A stretch of 64,000 nt of DNA. Source: Prosapia bicincta. Lineage: Eukaryota > Arthropoda > Insecta > Hemiptera > Cercopidae. Below, in pieces: positions 33,322 through 42,522 of this stretch (the first letter of the stretch is position 1; the number at the start of each line of letters is the position of its first letter). Position numbers and translations under genes: made by a program. A model generated the notes under the pieces. It saw only the letters and a list, made by a program, of their open reading frames with translations, ran no database searches and was not told where the DNA came from. Where the stretch lies: contig JBAIZL010000376.1 of the NCBI GenBank assembly GCA_036971475.1, positions 1,521,501-1,585,500 of the forward strand, written 5' to 3'.

Positions 33322-36300
33322 TTAAATATTGTTAAATAGATTAAGGTGGCGTAAGAAAGCGAGGACACGGTCGATAGCCGTGACATCGTCTCTTAAAACC
33401 ACCTTTAAACTACCTCGAAGATCGTAACGTATATACAAATTTGTCAACTCAATACAATCAAGCAGGATATGCTTGATTGAAATATTATTTCTGCAAAACG
33501 GACATAGTGGTGGATTCTCATGTCGCATCAACCATCCATGCGTTAACAAAGAGTGGCCGATGCGAAGTCGAGTAACCACCACTTCCTCCCTACGATTCGA
33601 ACGAACAGATGTCCTCCATGGTCGGACGGTATTTTTGATGTCCCTCAGCTTGTTTCTATTTACATTTTGCCATTCTTCATTCCAAACAGAGAATAGTGTA
33701 GTTTTAACTTTGCATACAAAATCTGATGCCATCACACGTTGTGTCGATGGCAACATACCTGTAGCTAATTTTGCACCTTCATCTGCTTTAGTGTTTCCGA
33801 ATATTCCACAGTGACCAGGCACCCAGAGAAATGACACCTCGACACCCCGTAATTGGAGCCTGTGTATAGAGCACAAGATGTCTCCAACCAAAGGGTTCTT
33901 AGTGTACATTTCCTGAATAGCCTGGAGAGCACTTTTGGAATCACAACACACAAGATATTTAGATTTTGCAGACGGAATTGATCTTAAAGCTTGGAAAATT
34001 GCATAAAGTTCTGCAGTAAAAACACTACAGGTTGAGGGCAATCCGTAAGTGAAAGTTTGTCCTTCCATATAAAATGCACAACCTATCCCATTGTCCAGTT
34101 TTGAACCATCTGTGAATATAGTCACAGTGTGTTGGTGAGTTTGTTGAATCTGCAAAAACTCCTGACGATAAATAATGTCAGGAGTATTGTGTTTTAGGTA
34201 CATGGACAATGAGAAGTCACATTTTGGCTTTTGTATTGTCCAAGGAGGGATGTAGCATGATGTTCGTTCGAATATAGGTGGATGTTCTAAATTTAGATTA
34301 TTAAAAATGCGCAACGTTCTTATTCCGAAGGGAGCAGTTGAACGTTGACGCACATTGTAACGATCCTCGAGGTGGTTATCAAAAACTGCTTTGAATGCCG
34401 GATGTTTAGGTTTACTTCGAAGACCAGTGTAATAAGAAATTTGTAGCATTTGACGTCGCATAGAGAGAGATGGTTCTCCAGCTTCAACTAGAAGGCTGGA
34501 GATTGGGCTTGATCTAAAAGCACCAGTAGAAAGTCTAAGACCAGCGTGATGTATTGAATCCAGGAGTTTCAGAACCGTAGGTCGAGCAGATGAATAGGCT
34601 ATACAGCCGTAATCTATGCGCGATCTTACAACGGCGCGATAGAAACGGAGCATACAGGTTCTGTCTGCTCCCCAATTTGTACCACTTAGAACTCTCAACA
34701 TATCCAATATCTTGCTGCATCTCACCTTCAAATCACGAACATGTGGACTCCATGAAAGTCTTTTATCCAATAAAAGACCCGAAAATCTCACATTATCCGC
34801 GGTTTGAAGCCGCGTACCATCAAGATAAAGAATAGGTTCCTGGTGTTGCCTGCGACGACTAAATGCTATACACTGGGTCTTCGAAGCCGAAAACTTGAAG
34901 CCCGAAGATTTGGTCCATTCTTGCAATTTATTAATCACTAATTGTAAGGATCTTTCCGCTGTTGCCATACTTCTAGCAGCCATATATATACAAAAATCGT
35001 CTACAAACAGGGAACAGTGGACCGGTGACTGTACGTTTGAAGTGACGCTGTTAATGGCAACAGCAAACAGCGTCACACTCAAAACGCCACCCTGTGGTAC
35101 ACCATTCTCTAGTTCGCAACGATCAGAATATATGCCTCCTAGACGTACACGGAAAGTCCTGTTATTCAAATAATTTTTTATAAAAGCAAGAATGTTACCT
35201 TGTATACCCCATGATTTCAATACGTTCAAAATTCCTCTTCTCCATGCCATGTCATATGCCTTCTCAAGGTCAAAGAAAACAGCTACCAGTGTTTGTCGTA
35301 AGATGAAGGCATTCTGTATAGCTGACTCCAACAAAACCAATTGGTCAACTGATGAACGTCCTTGTCTGGAACCACACTGAACGTTAGAAAGAAGTTTGTT
35401 TGTTTCTAGATACCAGACAAGACGACGGTTGACCATCTTCTCCAGTAGTTTACATAAGCAGCTGGTAAGAGAGATGGGTCTGTAACTACTGGGGTTAGTT
35501 TTGTTCTTTCCTTGTTTTAGAAGAGGAATTATTGTCGCTTCTAACCATGCATTGGGAAAACCGTGCTCCTCAAATATACGGTTGTATATCCGAAGGAGAA
35601 CTAGTTTTACCGACGGTGGTAGATTTTTAATCATGGAGTATACAATATCATCCGGGCCTGGAGCTGAATCCTTCGTTGACGAGAGAGCTGACTCCAGTTC
35701 GTCGATAGAAAAATGGATATTTAAGCAAGAATCTCCAGACAATCCAACGGTGAAAAGTAAGGCTTCCTGTTTATGTTTGAACACCTGGAAAGCGTCATTG
35801 TATGCAGAAGATGAAGAATGTTTTGAGAACGATAACGCTAGCACATTGGCAATTTCCTCACAGTCCGTGGTCATAACTCCATCCGGATGCCTTAATGAAA
35901 TTAATGGCATCGGAACGGAAATGCCACAGACTGATCGTAATTTCTTCCATACTGTGGATGGAGCTGTAGTTCTTGTAATAGTGCCTATGTATTGGGACCA
36001 TGATTCTCGTTTACTTTGCCTAAATATTCTCCGTGCTTTCGCACGGAAGATTTTATATTTTTCCAGGTTTTCACTCGTTGGATGTCTCTTGAACTGGTTC
36101 AAAGCTTTTCTCCGTTGACGAAGGATCACAGTGCACTCATCATTCCACCACGGAACAGGTGGTCGTCGTGGTTTGGATGAGGTTTTCGGAATTGCCTTTC
36201 CGGCGGCATTCAAAACTGTTTTTGTAAATAAATTGACAATGTCATCAATGGGAGCCAAGTAATCCACGTCCAGTGATTCTAGATTTTGTGAAAATTGTTC

Positions 36301-37017
36301 CCAGTTGGCTATTTTCAGGATCCAACGGGGATGTCGAACACCACAGGGTGAGGAGTCACACAAAGAGATCTCAATAGGAATGTGATCGCTACTGTAAAGA
36401 TCAGGCAATGCTGACCATTTTAGCCTTGTAGCCAAGACAGGACTGCATAATGACAAGTCTACAGCTGTCCATCCACCTGTTGACGCTGCTAAATGTGTCG
36501 GAGAACCGTCATTTAGCAGGTATAAATCCAGTTCCGATCTGATGCTTTCGATTAGATTACCTCGCGGGTTGCATTTTGGGGAACCCCATGAGACATGGTG
36601 GGCATTGAAATCGCCCACTAATAAAAACGGAGTCGGTAACTGATTTATAAGGTCTACAAGATCTCTCTGTTGCAGGTTGTCACTAGGTGGGAGGTAGACA
36701 CAACAGAGAGTGAGTTTGTATGGAACAGCTGTTTGAATTGCTACTGCTTGTAAGGGAGTTATTAAGTTCAGAGAAACGGCGTCGACACAGTCACGGGCTA
36801 GAATGGCTACGCCACCTCTAGCTCGATTTTCTGCAACGAAGTCCGATCTGTAAACTGAATACTCCCTTAGATGGAAATTGTGCGATTCATGGAGATGTGT
36901 CTCCTGAATACAAATGTACATAGGGGACACATCCCTTACAATTAATTTGAGATCCTCAATGTGACTTTTAACACCGTTAATGTTCCACTGAATCACGGAT
37001 TGTTTAGGTGTGGACAT
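33322..37017 (-). CDS. LINE ORF2: endonuclease-RT-RNase H polyprotein, copy 2
   Basis: 1231 aa, intact. Residues ~8-215 form an APE-type endonuclease (QWNINGVK, QETH, VGDFNAHH, SDHIPI). Residues ~490-760 form the RT: YRPISLTS, motif A FFDLEKAYD, motif B NGVPQGGVLS, motif C FVDD near 671, and the GLLLDKRLSW segment. Residues ~963-1090 form RNase H: TDGSKLDNG, TAELYA, CDSKSAL, WVPGHCGIFGN. A Cys/His finger (CPFC-x8-H-x4-C) lies near 1172. RNase H after RT places it in the I group of LINEs and away from Jockey, which lacks it. The start follows the ORF1 stop by 6 nt in the same frame. Confidence 0.93.
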   Translation of the reverse strand: MSTPKQSVIQWNINGVKSHIEDLKLIVRDVSPMYICIQETHLHESHNFHLREYSVYRSDFVAENRARGGVAILARDCVDAVSLNLITPLQAVAIQTAVPYKLTLCCVYLPPSDNLQQRDLVDLINQLPTPFLLVGDFNAHHVSWGSPKCNPRGNLIESIRSELDLYLLNDGSPTHLAASTGGWTAVDLSLCSPVLATRLKWSALPDLYSSDHIPIEISLCDSSPCGVRHPRWILKIANWEQFSQNLESLDVDYLAPIDDIVNLFTKTVLNAAGKAIPKTSSKPRRPPVPWWNDECTVILRQRRKALNQFKRHPTSENLEKYKIFRAKARRIFRQSKRESWSQYIGTITRTTAPSTVWKKLRSVCGISVPMPLISLRHPDGVMTTDCEEIANVLALSFSKHSSSSAYNDAFQVFKHKQEALLFTVGLSGDSCLNIHFSIDELESALSSTKDSAPGPDDIVYSMIKNLPPSVKLVLLRIYNRIFEEHGFPNAWLEATIIPLLKQGKNKTNPSSYRPISLTSCLCKLLEKMVNRRLVWYLETNKLLSNVQCGSRQGRSSVDQLVLLESAIQNAFILRQTLVAVFFDLEKAYDMAWRRGILNVLKSWGIQGNILAFIKNYLNNRTFRVRLGGIYSDRCELENGVPQGGVLSVTLFAVAINSVTSNVQSPVHCSLFVDDFCIYMAARSMATAERSLQLVINKLQEWTKSSGFKFSASKTQCIAFSRRRQHQEPILYLDGTRLQTADNVRFSGLLLDKRLSWSPHVRDLKVRCSKILDMLRVLSGTNWGADRTCMLRFYRAVVRSRIDYGCIAYSSARPTVLKLLDSIHHAGLRLSTGAFRSSPISSLLVEAGEPSLSMRRQMLQISYYTGLRSKPKHPAFKAVFDNHLEDRYNVRQRSTAPFGIRTLRIFNNLNLEHPPIFERTSCYIPPWTIQKPKCDFSLSMYLKHNTPDIIYRQEFLQIQQTHQHTVTIFTDGSKLDNGIGCAFYMEGQTFTYGLPSTCSVFTAELYAIFQALRSIPSAKSKYLVCCDSKSALQAIQEMYTKNPLVGDILCSIHRLQLRGVEVSFLWVPGHCGIFGNTKADEGAKLATGMLPSTQRVMASDFVCKVKTTLFSVWNEEWQNVNRNKLRDIKNTVRPWRTSVRSNRREEVVVTRLRIGHSLLTHGWLMRHENPPLCPFCRNNISIKHILLDCIELTNLYIRYDLRGSLKVVLRDDVTAIDRVLAFLRHLNLFNNI

Positions 37018-37023
37018 CGTATT

Positions 37024-38379
37024 TTAGTGAAATGGATTCACCTGGCTCTCACTGCTGTCACTGCAAATTCGCTGGCCTGGAATGTTGGACGTTCCAGGCA
37101 GAGAGTCATCAGATTCCATCACCACTATTGTAGTGGTGGAATCTGAAGAGTTTTTTGACTCAGAAGAGGAGTTTGAAATGGTCCTCTTTTGAGTCGCTTG
37201 TGGTTTTGCACCTACTTTCACAGGTGCAGCTTTGTTCTTATTTTTATTATTCGTATTAGGAGTTTTAACGTTTTTCATATTTGTCTCTAATAGTGTCTTA
37301 CTTCTTATACTTTTCGCAGAGGTAACCGGCAATGGAGGTTCCTCCGTACATTCTACATTAGTCCTTGAGTTGGAAAACATGTTTTTAGTCACTAATGCTA
37401 ATAACTGATTAACTTGCTCAGTGAGAAGTTCAATTTTTTTATGTAGCTCAACACAGTTGGAACACGACTTTTCAGTGGTGGTAGCTGAAGCATAAGATTT
37501 TGTTTCAAGTCTAGGTTGAGTTGACTTGAACTTCTTTTTTGCTTCGTGGAAAGATGTTTTATCCTTTGCCATTATGCTGAGGATCGCTTTCTCCTCCTTG
37601 AACTTTGGGCAGTTAAAGGAGCGAGCAGGGTGATCACCAGCACAGTTTGGGCATTTCGGAGCACTTGTGCAAACCTTTTCTACATGGCCTTCAGATGCGC
37701 ACTGTCCGCATACCTCTGGCTTGGAGCAAGAAGAGCTGACGTGTCCAAAACGTTGGCATTTAAAGCACCGCCGTGGATTGGGAACGTAGGGCCGAACAGG
37801 AAGCCGTTGATAGCCAGCATATAAATAATCCGGGATAGATGGTTTCCCGAATGTCAGGATTAATGATGTTGTTGGAACTCTCTGACCGTTTTCCATCCTC
37901 ATAATTCGTACGACTTCAGTTACACCTTCCGATTCCAGTTCAGATCTTATTTCATCCTCACGGACATACAAAAGATCCCTGCATGATATTACTCCCTTTG
38001 ATGAGTTCAAGGTTTTGTGGGGGGCCACCGAAACCTTGACCTGATCAAAGAAGGAGTTCATTTTTAATAATAGCTGTGACTGCTTCGCATTGCTTGTTTC
38101 TATCAGCAGTGTCCCATTGCGTAACTTTTTTATGGAAGGGACAGGTCCTGCTGCACATCCAGTTATAGCCTTATTTATAAGAAAAGGCGATACCTTCGAT
38201 AGGTCTTTTCCGTCTTCAGCGCAGGAAACAATTAAAAACTTAGGCGGTAGTTTGGCTGATGCTACATGCATTTCTTTCCTCGTCACTTTTACTTCGCTAG
38301 GCGTCTTCGGGGAAACCTCACGACGCCTCTTTACACTACTCTGGTTGATTGGTTGGTTGGACTTTTGTTGGTTTTCCAT
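37024..38379 (-). CDS. LINE ORF1: gag-like nucleic-acid-binding protein, copy 2
   Basis: 451 aa from the Met at 38,379. An upstream in-frame Met at 38,445 would give 473 aa, but copy 4 has a stop in the equivalent leader and its only possible start aligns with 38,379, so the shorter form is preferred. Order: basic N-terminus, a gag-like domain (FLINKAI, SIKKLRNGTLL, FFDQVKVSV), three zinc knuckles (CFKCQRFGHVSSSC, CGQCASEGHVEKVC, CPNCAGDHPARSFNC), a predicted coiled coil (HKKIELLTEQVNQLLALV) and a Ser/Thr/Lys-rich tail. It should package element RNA. Confidence 0.9.
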   Translation of the reverse strand: MENQQKSNQPINQSSVKRRREVSPKTPSEVKVTRKEMHVASAKLPPKFLIVSCAEDGKDLSKVSPFLINKAITGCAAGPVPSIKKLRNGTLLIETSNAKQSQLLLKMNSFFDQVKVSVAPHKTLNSSKGVISCRDLLYVREDEIRSELESEGVTEVVRIMRMENGQRVPTTSLILTFGKPSIPDYLYAGYQRLPVRPYVPNPRRCFKCQRFGHVSSSCSKPEVCGQCASEGHVEKVCTSAPKCPNCAGDHPARSFNCPKFKEEKAILSIMAKDKTSFHEAKKKFKSTQPRLETKSYASATTTEKSCSNCVELHKKIELLTEQVNQLLALVTKNMFSNSRTNVECTEEPPLPVTSAKSIRSKTLLETNMKNVKTPNTNNKNKNKAAPVKVGAKPQATQKRTISNSSSESKNSSDSTTTIVVMESDDSLPGTSNIPGQRICSDSSESQVNPFH

Positions 38380-38830
38380 AAATAGTTTTAAGCTAACCAT
38401 CGTGTCAGGCGTTACGGGCGAGACTATGAGAACGGGTACACCCATGGATCACTTTCGATCATTTCCAACCCCCGGAACTCTGGGGCCCATAGTTTCCTCC
38501 TTAGCTCGACTGGATGGGCATCAGTCGAGAACTCGTAATACTGTGCACAGGCTCCGACACCTGTGCACCGCGGACACTCCCTGACCAAGGACCGAAGTGG
38601 CTAGCGGACCAGCAACCGCGCATACGTCTTCGGCAGAGCAAGCTCACATCAGCGTCCCAGACCAGAGTTTGTCAAGCTCTGGACCTTTCAGCACTCCCAA
38701 CGCGCAACGATTCTGACCAGTCAAATTCCCTAAGAGAAGATGTAAGTGTTGAAATGTGTATAGATTGTGTTGGTGTGTGTATGTGTGTGTGTATGCTTTG
38801 TGAGTGGTGTAGTGTTAGGCTAGGGTACCG

Positions 38831-38883
38831 CGAGGGACGCCAAATCCCTCGTAGGTGCGGCTAGTCCGCACCCCCCTGCGGGG
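38831..38883 (-). promoter_or_regulatory. LINE 5' terminal triple hairpin
   Basis: Three back-to-back perfect inverted repeats end exactly at the element's 5' terminus: cgaggga/tccctcg (38,831-38,851), ggtgcgg/ccgcacc around ctagt (38,854-38,872), and cccc/gggg around tgc (38,873-38,883). They are present in copies 2, 3 and 4. Confidence 0.6.
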
Positions 38884-39713
38884 CCTAATTTTTACAATAT
38901 CGACTGCGGGATGCTTTTTTCTGTGGCTAGATTCGGGACTTTACAAATAGACAGTGAAGATTATACGAGGCTATTTGGAAATGAATTGCTAAATAACACA
39001 ATTATTGACTCGTGTTTAGCCTCTTTTGTGAAATGTAATCACAACAAAAATATAAAAATAATATCATGCGAGAAAAGTTTAATAGCCATAAAATGCAAAT
39101 TTGTTCACACATTTTCACTTGTTAAGGATAATCTTTCTAACTGCAAACTAATGTTGATGCCTGTTAATGAATCTCGTTGCCACCGGTGCCTTTACGTTGT
39201 CGATTTTGAGCTAAAACTTATTTACTACTACAAACCAATATTAAGGAATGAGAGTGTAAACAGCAGTAAATGTCCAAATGAAATAATCTTTTTTTTAAAA
39301 GAGAAATATGACGGAGGATTATATTTATGACGGAGATATTAAGTTTTAAAATAATGCAACCACAATACCCCACACAAAATGATAGTTTCAACTGCGGAGT
39401 TTTTATTATATATTATGCTGAAAAAATAATTTATAACCAAGATATTAGTCTTAGTTTCGATCCAACAATATATAGCAGGGAGTTGCAGCTACGTTGCCTG
39501 ACACATTCAGATACTATGACCAACATGTGTTTACTATGCGGTGTAGGTGATTCAAGGGCTTCGCCTCAATGGAGTCAGTGTCAACAGTGCGGCAGGTGGT
39601 TGCATTGTTCTTCGAAATGCTTACAAAAATTTCTTCCCGATAAAACATTCGAAGAAATTGCTGACCCGTCTTTCAATTTTAAATGTATTATCTGTAATAA
39701 CTTTATGAAATAA
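38884..39713 (+). pseudogene. Ulp1-type protease domain 2 plus PHD-like finger
   Basis: Excising the LINE and one target copy puts this in frame with domain 1 (PNFYNIDCGMLFSV). It is a second Ulp1 fold: LLNNTIIDSCLASF, then ESRCHRCLYVVDF with the His position, and PTQNDSFNCGVFIIYY with Gln and Cys. The position of the Asp reads YYYKP, so the Asp is lost and this copy should be inactive. A frame change at 39,324-39,330 (TGA of one frame overlapping an ATG, atga) splits it. The C-terminus is a zinc finger with CLLC, CQQC, HCSSKC and CIIC, a PHD-like C4HC3 pattern, ending at 39,711-39,713. Confidence 0.72.
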
Positions 39714-40423
39714 TTATTATTATTTAAAAAGAAATGGAAGGTAAAACATTTAAGTGTTACGTAGCTGTACACAATTCTTCACTACTTCGATGGTACTTGC
39801 GGCTAATGGAAGACTACTTGGGGTTAGTGGAGATATATTTATTATACATCTTGACAACATTGAATACTTGATTTTTAATTTCAATGACTTGCATAATTAA
39901 AATAATCTCATCATGCATATGAATGGACCGCGTCTGAAATGTACAAAATTCGAGACACACACACACACATACATACACAATGGTTTGTATGAGGAGTGTG
40001 CCGGGGTTAAACACAATCCGCCCGACCGAGGAGTACGTACGTTTCTGAAACCGACCAGCCAGGTCTCGTTTAATTTTACCTAAAAAAAGTTAATACTTTA
40101 TATTTATAACTATATTTACTTTATAATTATTTAGATTTAGTATTTATATTAGCTATTTATTTTTCAAAATTAGACTATTTTGCAATATACATATATAACA
40201 GGATAATATATTTTTTTTTTAAATTGATATACCTATATTTTACTTTGCGAAACCAGTAGAATAATTAGTGTTTGTTACTAAATTACTTGTTACTAAATAA
40301 AAAGGCGAAATGTCCAACTGTGGGGGAACTGGGTAGTGAGGGATATTTAGGACAAAATCAACCACTTGACAGTGCATTGTGATAAACAATACTTTTCTGT
40401 GCCAGTGTCTACTTGCAGTGTTG
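39714..40423. other. Non-coding stretch with a short (AC)n tract
   Basis: AT-rich sequence between the two Mutator-like pieces. A short CA/TA dinucleotide tract lies at about 39,954-39,979. A 45-codon ORF at 39,734-39,871 has no recognisable family. The region probably includes the 3' end of one element and sequence upstream of the next, but I cannot place terminal inverted repeats. Confidence 0.5.
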
Positions 40424-41649
40424 AAACTGTGCGAACTTTTGTGAATTTTCACAGATAAGTAGAATAATATATAACAAATTTGATTACTGTATTTAATTTT
40501 AATATTTATTTTTCAAATTCTAATTTATTCATAATTTCATATTTATTGTCTTAGTGTTTACTTAACTTGAAACTTTTCAGTTCTAAACTATTATTTGAAT
40601 AACCTTAAGGAAAAATATTCTTTCAAGATGTCTATTAAATCGACCTGGCGCGACAAGCGGCAAACGAAAATTAGTTCGGAACAAGTTATAACTGCGTTGC
40701 AAAATCGTAATTTGGACATCAATTTTACAACTTTATTAAACATAATGCGCGGATTATTATCTAATCTTTGCAATGATTTACACATTTTGCCGAACAAACG
40801 AAATAAATTGAAAGTTGTGTATCAAGTTAGGCAAATTATTAAAAAGCACATTTCGCTTTGTGCGTCTAACAGTGAAAAATGTTTGCAAACTAAACCAGAC
40901 GAGACGTGAGGAAAAAGGCGGTGATAGAGCGCAAACGTGTGCGACGCTTGAATTAGTCGACAATGAAAATCCTTCGCAACAAAATAGTCCTAAAGTAATT
41001 AAAAATTAACAAATTCCAAAAAATGATTTTTTAAATGTAACCGGTAATGCCTCAAACCGAAGCCTTGTGTTAAAACACGAAATTCGTAGAACAACGCCGA
41101 AAAACCAAAGTATATTTTGGATCCATGAATTTAGATTTTCTTTAGCAGAAACTGATTCTGTAGATTTTTATTTGAGAGATAGTTTAAACATTCCTAACAT
41201 ACGATACATTTTTAAAACGAAAATTAAAAATCAAATCGCCTGTGTTATGGAATTTAAGCATTTCAACAAAAGCAGAAATTTTTCGCTAGCCAAAGGCGAG
41301 ATAGTGTACTATGGATACTGTAAGCACAAGGGTTGCAAAATGTTTCGTTTGGTTTTAAGTTTTAGAAATAACGCATGTAGTGTAAACGTACAAAGTACGG
41401 GCCAGAAAAAACACAACGGGAATAAATTAACCGGACAAGTTAGATCTATAGAAAGAGAGATTTTGAAAAATAAAATATTTAACACAAAACCTATATCATA
41501 TAGATATGAAACAAAAAGAGATGCCGATTCGGAGCTGGTTGTTAAGGGTAATTTGGGGGATATCAAATCACTGAGCGTTTTGCAAAACATTCGTGGCGAA
41601 TCCCTTAAAGAACGTTACTTCGATAAAGACGACATGACGGATCTTTTTG
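40424..41649 (+). pseudogene. Second, divergent copy of the Mutator-like transposase N-terminus
   Basis: Homologous to 1059-2187 with scattered substitutions and small indels. Met 40,628 matches 1264. It keeps about 85 bp near 40,940-41,040 (LELVDNENPSQQ) that the array copies have lost, and reads Gln where the array has the stop after GGDKA. It is broken itself: a 5-bp deletion near 40,904 shifts the frame and a TAA follows KVIKN. It ends at DDMTDLF, where LINE sequence begins, so the VDATG region is absent. This copy shows the array unit is an internally deleted derivative. Confidence 0.75.
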
Positions 41650-42522
41650 CATCCACAGACAAGTCCATAAGATCTCTACATGTAATGACGCCCTTGAAGA
41701 GTTCAAGGATCTATGGGGTGGGGAGCCAGAGATGCCATGACCTTGTTAAAGAAAGATGTCATTTTTTGGAGCATCTTTGTCTTTTAGTGGAGATGGCAAC
41801 TAGCTGTGTTCGTTTCTAAGTTTCTTAATAGAGGCTACAGGACCCCCAGCACAAGCAGTGATAGCCTTGTTAATAAGGAAAGGAGAAACTTTCGAAAGAT
41901 CTTTTCTCTCCTCGGCACTAGACAATATTAAATACTTTGGTGATTGCAAAGTCTGTGACTATCAACCTTTTACTCCCCTCGTCAACCTTAGGCTTATCAG
42001 GTGAAACCTAGCGTGTCCTCTTTAATCTCACTCCATTGGATGTATTATTGTTTTCCATAAAATCTTTAAGCCAGCCATCGTGTCGGGCGTTACGGGCGAG
42101 ATTATAGGAACGGATACACATCGGATCACATAAATATAAATATAAAACTGTTCGCAGGCTCCGACACCCGTGCATCGCGGACACCCTCTAACCAAGGACC
42201 GAAGCGGCTGGTAGACCAGAAACCGCACGTACGTCTTTGGCATAGCAAGCTCACATCAGTGTCCCGAACCAGAATTTGTCAAGCTCCGGTCTGTTCAGCA
42301 CTCTCAACGTGCAACGGTTCTGACCAGTCAAAATCACCTATAGAGAAGATGTGAGTGTTAATATGTAAAGATTGTGTTGTGGATGAGGTGTTTGTGGAAA
42401 GTGAATGAAGTGGATGTAGTGAAGTGAGTGTTGTTTGTATTGTGTATGTTAGGCGGGGGTACCGCGAGGGACGCCAAACCCCTCTTTAGTAGGTGCGACT
42501 AGTACGCACACCTTTGCTGGTT
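41650..42522 (-). mobile_element. LINE 5'-end fragment (5' UTR and gag N-terminus)
   Basis: Antisense similarity to LINE ORF1 and 5' UTR, closest to the divergent ORF1 of copy 4 (RSLHVMTPL..F..LWG segment, then the leader with the CGCCCGTAACGCC block). It ends near 42,522 with a decayed form of the 5' hairpins. The 3' two-thirds and tail are missing, which a simple LINE insertion does not produce; a later deletion or recombination joined it to the transposase at 41,650. Confidence 0.75.

Larger units (their letters stand above)
33105..38883 (-). mobile_element. I-type LINE copy 2, full length
   Basis: 5779 bp flanked by the 13-bp target duplication cctaatttttaca (33,092-33,104 and 38,884-38,896). 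In element orientation: 5' UTR with three adjacent hairpins, ORF1, ORF2 six nucleotides later, 3' UTR, terminal stem-loop (33,154-33,186) and about 47 A residues. Both ORFs are uninterrupted, so this may be a competent or very young copy. It interrupts the Ulp1 region. Confidence 0.96.

Noticed and set aside
38760..38800. GT-rich tract near the LINE 5' end as an independent microsatellite
   Set aside because: It is present at the same place in copies 2, 3 and 4, so it is part of the LINE 5' UTR.
39954..39979. CA/TA dinucleotide tract as a regulatory element
   Set aside because: It is a short ordinary microsatellite with no supporting context.
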